Source: Candidatus Bipolaricaulota bacterium | GTDB taxonomy: Bacteria; Bipolaricaulota; Bipolaricaulia; RBG-16-55-9 | Assembly (NCBI GenBank): GCA_027021605.1 | Contig: JALUUA010000241.1 | Span: 1 to 7,635 of the forward strand | DNA: 7,635 nt | Direction of reading: 5' to 3' | In this document: piece after piece, positions 5,485 to 7,635 of the stretch | Layout of the letters: each line of letters begins with the position of its first letter | How positions within the stretch are numbered: position 1 is the first letter of the stretch | The notes under the pieces: model-generated | Told to the model about the DNA's origin: nothing | Seen by the model: the letters and a program-made list of their open reading frames with translations, nothing else | The model's database searches: none | Translations under genes and position numbers: made by a program

Positions 5485-6702
5485 TTATTCCCCCGCAGCG
5501 GGGGAGGGAGCCACCTCGACCTCGACCCGGGGCCGGAGGAAGAGCCCGGAGGTGAGCCAGAGGACCAGGAAGACCCCCCCGGCCAGCAGGTAGGGGAAGT
5601 CGTAGCCCAGCCGGTCGAAGACGAATCCCCCGCCCAGGGGGCCGACGATCCTTCCCAAGCTCTGGAAGGAGTTAAAGGCCCCCATGATCGCCCCCTGGCG
5701 CTCCGGGGCGGTGCGCTTGGAGAGGAGAGCGGAGATCGGGGGGGTGACGAGCGCCCCCCCGAAGCCGAGGAGGCCGCCCAACCCCAAGAGGCTGGGGAGG
5801 TCATAGGCCAGCAGAACGCTGAAGAACCCCACGCCCCCCAGGAGGAGCCCCAGTTGCGTCACGCGCTCCTCGCCCCAGCGGGCGATCGCCCGGCCCACGA
5901 AGACCCCCTGGCCCACCACCCCCACGAGCCCCATCACCGTGAAGACCGCCCCCATCTCCGCTTCTCCAAACCCCAGTTTGGCCTCCGCGAAGAGGGCGAA
6001 CGTCCCGAACATGCTGGCGAAGGCCGCTTGACTCAAGAATCCCAGCACCAGAAGCGGCCCCACCGGCCCCTTGAGCTCCCGAACGAGCTGGAGGTGCGCG
6101 CTCCCCCGCCGCGGGCGCTGGGCCCTCGCCTGGGCCCGGGCCTCTTGTCCCAGCGATTCCGGGAGGAAGAGCGCGGCGAAGCCCACCACCAGCAGCGCCA
6201 GGCCCGCGGCCACCAAGAACGGCACGACGGGGTTCGCCCCCAGGAATCCCCCGATCGCGGGGCCGAAGATCATCCCCAACCCCATGGCCGCGCCCATCAG
6301 CCCCATCCCCTTGCCCCTGTGTTCATGGCTGGTGGAGTCGGCCACGTACGCCATCGCCGTGGGGAGCACCGCCGACGACAAGAGCCCCCCCAAGATCCGG
6401 GCGACGAAGAGCATCCACAGCGCCTGGGCGAGCCCGAAGAGCACAAACGAGGCGGCCATCCCCACCAGGCCCACGAGCAGAATGGGCTTGCGGCCTACCC
6501 GGTCCGAGAGCCGCCCCCACAGGGGCGAAAACAGAAACTGCATCAGGGAGTAGGTCGCAAACAGCAGCCCCAGGTGGGTGGCCGTGGCCCCTAGGCTCTG
6601 GGCGTAGAAGGGCATGATCGGCAGGATGATCCCGAAGCCGATCATCACCACCACGAGCGTGAAGAACAACACGAAGAGCTGCTTCTTCTGGTGTGGACTC
6701 AT
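5485..6702 (-). CDS. MFS multidrug/tetracycline-type efflux transporter (DHA1-like)
   Basis: This is an inner-membrane proton-driven exporter of 405 residues with about 12 hydrophobic segments. Motif A, GRLSDRVGRKP, is at 63-73 in the loop between helices 2 and 3. The motif B arginine Arg102 lies in ARILGG. The antiporter motif C, GLMGAAMGLGMIFGPAIGG, is at about 134-152 in helix 5, and Asp122 follows helix 4. A central basic loop (about 188-204, rich in Ala, Arg and Gln) joins the two six-helix halves. The DHA1 exporters (TetA, NorA, Bcr type) share these motifs; the actual substrate cannot be read from sequence. It follows the PadR gene by 15 bp on the same strand and in the same reading frame. 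No SD precedes the ATG and no start lies between the padR stop and it, so it is probably translationally coupled. The pairing points to ligand-induced drug export. Confidence 0.93.
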   Translation of the reverse strand: MSPHQKKQLFVLFFTLVVVMIGFGIILPIMPFYAQSLGATATHLGLLFATYSLMQFLFSPLWGRLSDRVGRKPILLVGLVGMAASFVLFGLAQALWMLFVARILGGLLSSAVLPTAMAYVADSTSHEHRGKGMGLMGAAMGLGMIFGPAIGGFLGANPVVPFLVAAGLALLVVGFAALFLPESLGQEARAQARAQRPRRGSAHLQLVRELKGPVGPLLVLGFLSQAAFASMFGTFALFAEAKLGFGEAEMGAVFTVMGLVGVVGQGVFVGRAIARWGEERVTQLGLLLGGVGFFSVLLAYDLPSLLGLGGLLGFGGALVTPPISALLSKRTAPERQGAIMGAFNSFQSLGRIVGPLGGGFVFDRLGYDFPYLLAGGVFLVLWLTSGLFLRPRVEVEVAPSPAAGE

Positions 6703-6717
6703 GGGTTTTGTGCTGTG

Positions 6718-7254
6718 CTAGGACTCGATGAACGGGCTCAGCCGGTCGAGTGCCTCCTCCAACACGCAGTTGATGGCGCTCAGCTCCTCCTCCGAGAGCC
6801 TCTCGTAGGGGAGGCTCAGCAGCACGTGCCTCAGCAAGATGATTCGCGACTGCAGGGCCTTGGGGATGCGCTCCGAGCCCAGGGACTCATCGCGCAGCAG
6901 GCTCTGCAGGCGGCTTTGGAGGGGCTCGACCTCCTCGGGGCCGAAGACGCGCCGGAAGATCTCGAAGGCCCGCTGAAGCCCGTCGAGGATCTCCTCCTTG
7001 GCGTGGTGCGCCTCTTCCAACGCTTGGCGGCCGGCCTCGGTGAGCTTGTAGACCTTGCGCTCGGCCTCCCCCTCGTGGGTGAGCCACCCCTGCTCCTCGA
7101 GCGCCTGGAGGAGGGGGTACACCGACCCCGTGGAGGGCTTCCAAAAGCCCGTCTCCTCCTCGATCCGCTTCATGAGGCCGTAGCCCGTGAGCGGCTCCTC
7201 GCTGAGGAGCTTCAAAATGTAATATTTGAGGAACCCGCGCTTGATTGCGGTCAT
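6718..7254 (-). CDS. PadR-family transcriptional repressor
   Basis: This is a DNA-binding regulator of 178 residues. The N-terminal winged helix-turn-helix (about 5-82) has the typical order: LKYYILKLLSEEPLTGYGLMKRI, then GFWKPSTGSVYPLLQALEEQGWL (36-58), then the wing ERKVYKLTEAGRQAL. The C-terminal half (about 85-178) is charged and helical and should form the dimerisation/ligand-sensing part, as in the longer PadR proteins. The start is ATG at 7254, preceded by GAAGGGAC as a modest SD. It is the first gene of a - strand unit with the MFS exporter and has its own consensus-like promoter. A double palindrome of PadR-operator shape overlies the expected transcription start, so autorepression relieved by the exporter's substrate is the likely logic, as in LmrR-type systems. 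The inducer is unknown. Cys162 near the C-terminus is the only cysteine seen. Confidence 0.93.
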   Translation of the reverse strand: MTAIKRGFLKYYILKLLSEEPLTGYGLMKRIEEETGFWKPSTGSVYPLLQALEEQGWLTHEGEAERKVYKLTEAGRQALEEAHHAKEEILDGLQRAFEIFRRVFGPEEVEPLQSRLQSLLRDESLGSERIPKALQSRIILLRHVLLSLPYERLSEEELSAINCVLEEALDRLSPFIES

Positions 7255-7270
7255 TTCGTCCCTTCGTCCT

Positions 7271-7290
7271 ATGTCGCTAGCGATATATCG
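7271..7290. promoter_or_regulatory. Candidate PadR operator: two overlapping palindromes
   Basis: ATGT-CGCTAGCG-ATAT (7271-7286) fits the known PadR pattern ATGT-N8-ACAT with one change, and is symmetric at seven of eight base pairs. Its core TCGCTAGCGA (7274-7283) is a perfect 10-bp palindrome; a second one, CGATATATCG (7281-7290), shares three bases with it. The site begins just downstream of the -10 and covers the expected start of the padR transcript (about 7289), where a bound dimer would block initiation. Confidence 0.65.
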
Positions 7291-7295
7291 GAGCT

Positions 7296-7324
7296 ACTAT
7301 AGCGGAGCGGGAGGGGGGCGTCAA
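7296..7324 (-). promoter_or_regulatory. Promoter of the padR-MFS unit
   Basis: On the - strand, TTGACG (7324-7319), a 17-bp spacer and TATAGT (7301-7296) match the sigma-70 consensus at 5/6 and 4/6 positions. The expected start is about 7289, within the double palindrome, leaving a leader of about 35 nt before the padR ATG. Confidence 0.75.
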
Positions 7325-7392
7325 GGATGAGCAGGGACTTAACGGGCGGGATTCCCTATCGAACCCGGTTCTACGGCTTCTTGTATCTCGTT
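7325..7392. other. Intergenic gap without a recognised element
   Basis: This 68-bp gap separates the propeller gene stop from the padR promoter. It holds only short, weak symmetries (CGGG 7347-7350 / CCCG 7364-7367, and GAACCCGGTTC at 7361-7371) and no T-tract. Termination of the propeller gene here would have to be Rho-dependent, or reading may continue into padR. Confidence 0.4.
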
Positions 7393-7635
7393 CTATCTCC
7401 CGGCGCAGAGCAGGGCCAGCGACTCCACGAGTGCACCTTCGAGCACGACCTCCGGCGGGATCCCGTCCCCGTCCAGGCCGACGCGGCGGACCTCGCGCGT
7501 CTTTCGATCCGCCCAATAGAGGACTCCCCGGTAAGGGTCGACCGCCAAGCTCCCCGGCTCGGGCAGTCCCTCGAAGAGGACCTCCACCTCCCCTCCCGCC
7601 TGCGGGGGGCGCTCTCGATCCGCGCGCAGGATCCG
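7393..7635 (-). CDS. C-terminal end of a YWTD/LDL-receptor class B-like beta-propeller protein (partial)
   Basis: The frame is open from the right window edge to a TAG (7395-7393), giving 80 visible residues; the start lies outside. The peptide contains GLPEPGSLAVDPYRGVLYWADRKTREVRRVGLDGDG, which has the YWTD-repeat layout (GLAVD, then a YW[TA]D strand, then I/V-x-R-x-LDG). An earlier ILRAD looks like the end of the preceding repeat. Such repeats build six-bladed propellers, usually extracytoplasmic in bacteria and used for binding. A GTG at 7587 is only an internal Val, because the homology extends upstream of it. The gene ends with a short LESLALLCAGR-like tail (VESLALLCAGR) that may complete the last blade. 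It runs toward padR on the same strand, with about 70 bp to the padR -35 and no clear terminator between. Function unknown. Confidence 0.7.
   Translation of the reverse strand, partial: RILRADRERPPQAGGEVEVLFEGLPEPGSLAVDPYRGVLYWADRKTREVRRVGLDGDGIPPEVVLEGALVESLALLCAGR

Noticed and set aside
5461..5490. Possible terminator after the MFS stop
   Set aside because: Short GC symmetries (GGGGGCCC, CCCCTTCGGG) exist, but there is no T-tract and the same bases form the -35 region of the metalloprotease promoter.
5854..6594. 246-codon His/Pro/Arg-rich frame on the + strand
   Set aside because: It lies opposite the MFS gene; the His and Gln runs are reverse complements of Val/Met/Leu-rich membrane helices. 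No SD or motif was seen.
7347..7371. tRNA T-loop-like GGTTCGA on the - strand
   Set aside because: The sequence after GGTTCGA does not close a T-stem, and no acceptor, D or anticodon arm can be built around it.
1..7635. CRISPR array, insertion sequence ends, phage or toxin-antitoxin genes
   Set aside because: No regularly spaced repeats, transposase motifs, terminal inverted repeats or small paired ORFs were seen on either strand.

Overview
This is a GC-rich bacterial chromosomal window with dense coding and short gaps. The organism is probably a diderm. The first 125 bases end a protein with the C-terminal signature of an outer-membrane beta-barrel, and a large secreted metalloprotease is encoded further on. 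The promoters look like ordinary sigma-70 sites (TTGAGA-17-TATACT, TTGACG-17-TATAGT) and there are strong GGAGG-type ribosome binding sites. The phylum cannot be fixed from sequence reading alone. A deep-branching diderm such as Bipolaricaulota is one possibility, offered only as a guess. Thermus looks unlikely because its SSB carries two OB folds and this one has a single fold.

Left part (+ strand, 1-2456): the tail of an outer-membrane protein is followed by a clear promoter and the core operon rpsF (S6), ssb (single-stranded DNA-binding protein) and rpsR (S18). This is the classical S6/SSB/S18 block. rpsF most likely starts at a CTG codon, six residues upstream of the first GTG. rpsR starts at a TTG that overlaps the ssb stop, and its ribosome binding site lies inside the codons for the SSB acidic tip. 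Where rplI (L9) often follows, there is instead a CaCA-family cation/Ca2+ exchanger.

Centre (- strand, 2464-5484): a secreted zinc metalloprotease of the DUF5117/DUF4953 type with HEXXHxxGxxH and a Met-turn. It has its own candidate promoter and a strong intrinsic terminator in the convergent gap with the exchanger gene.

Right part (- strand, 5485-7324): a PadR-family repressor gene followed 15 bp later by an MFS DHA1-type drug exporter. A consensus-like promoter precedes padR. An overlapping double palindrome matching the PadR operator shape (ATGT-N8-ATAT) sits on the expected transcription start, so the pair reads as an autorepressed efflux module. The metalloprotease lies downstream on the same strand and may be partly co-transcribed with it.

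Right edge: the C-terminal end of a YWTD/LDL-receptor class B-like beta-propeller protein on the - strand, cut by the window end. I saw no RNA genes, insertion sequences or CRISPR arrays. No gap between genes exceeds about 135 bases.
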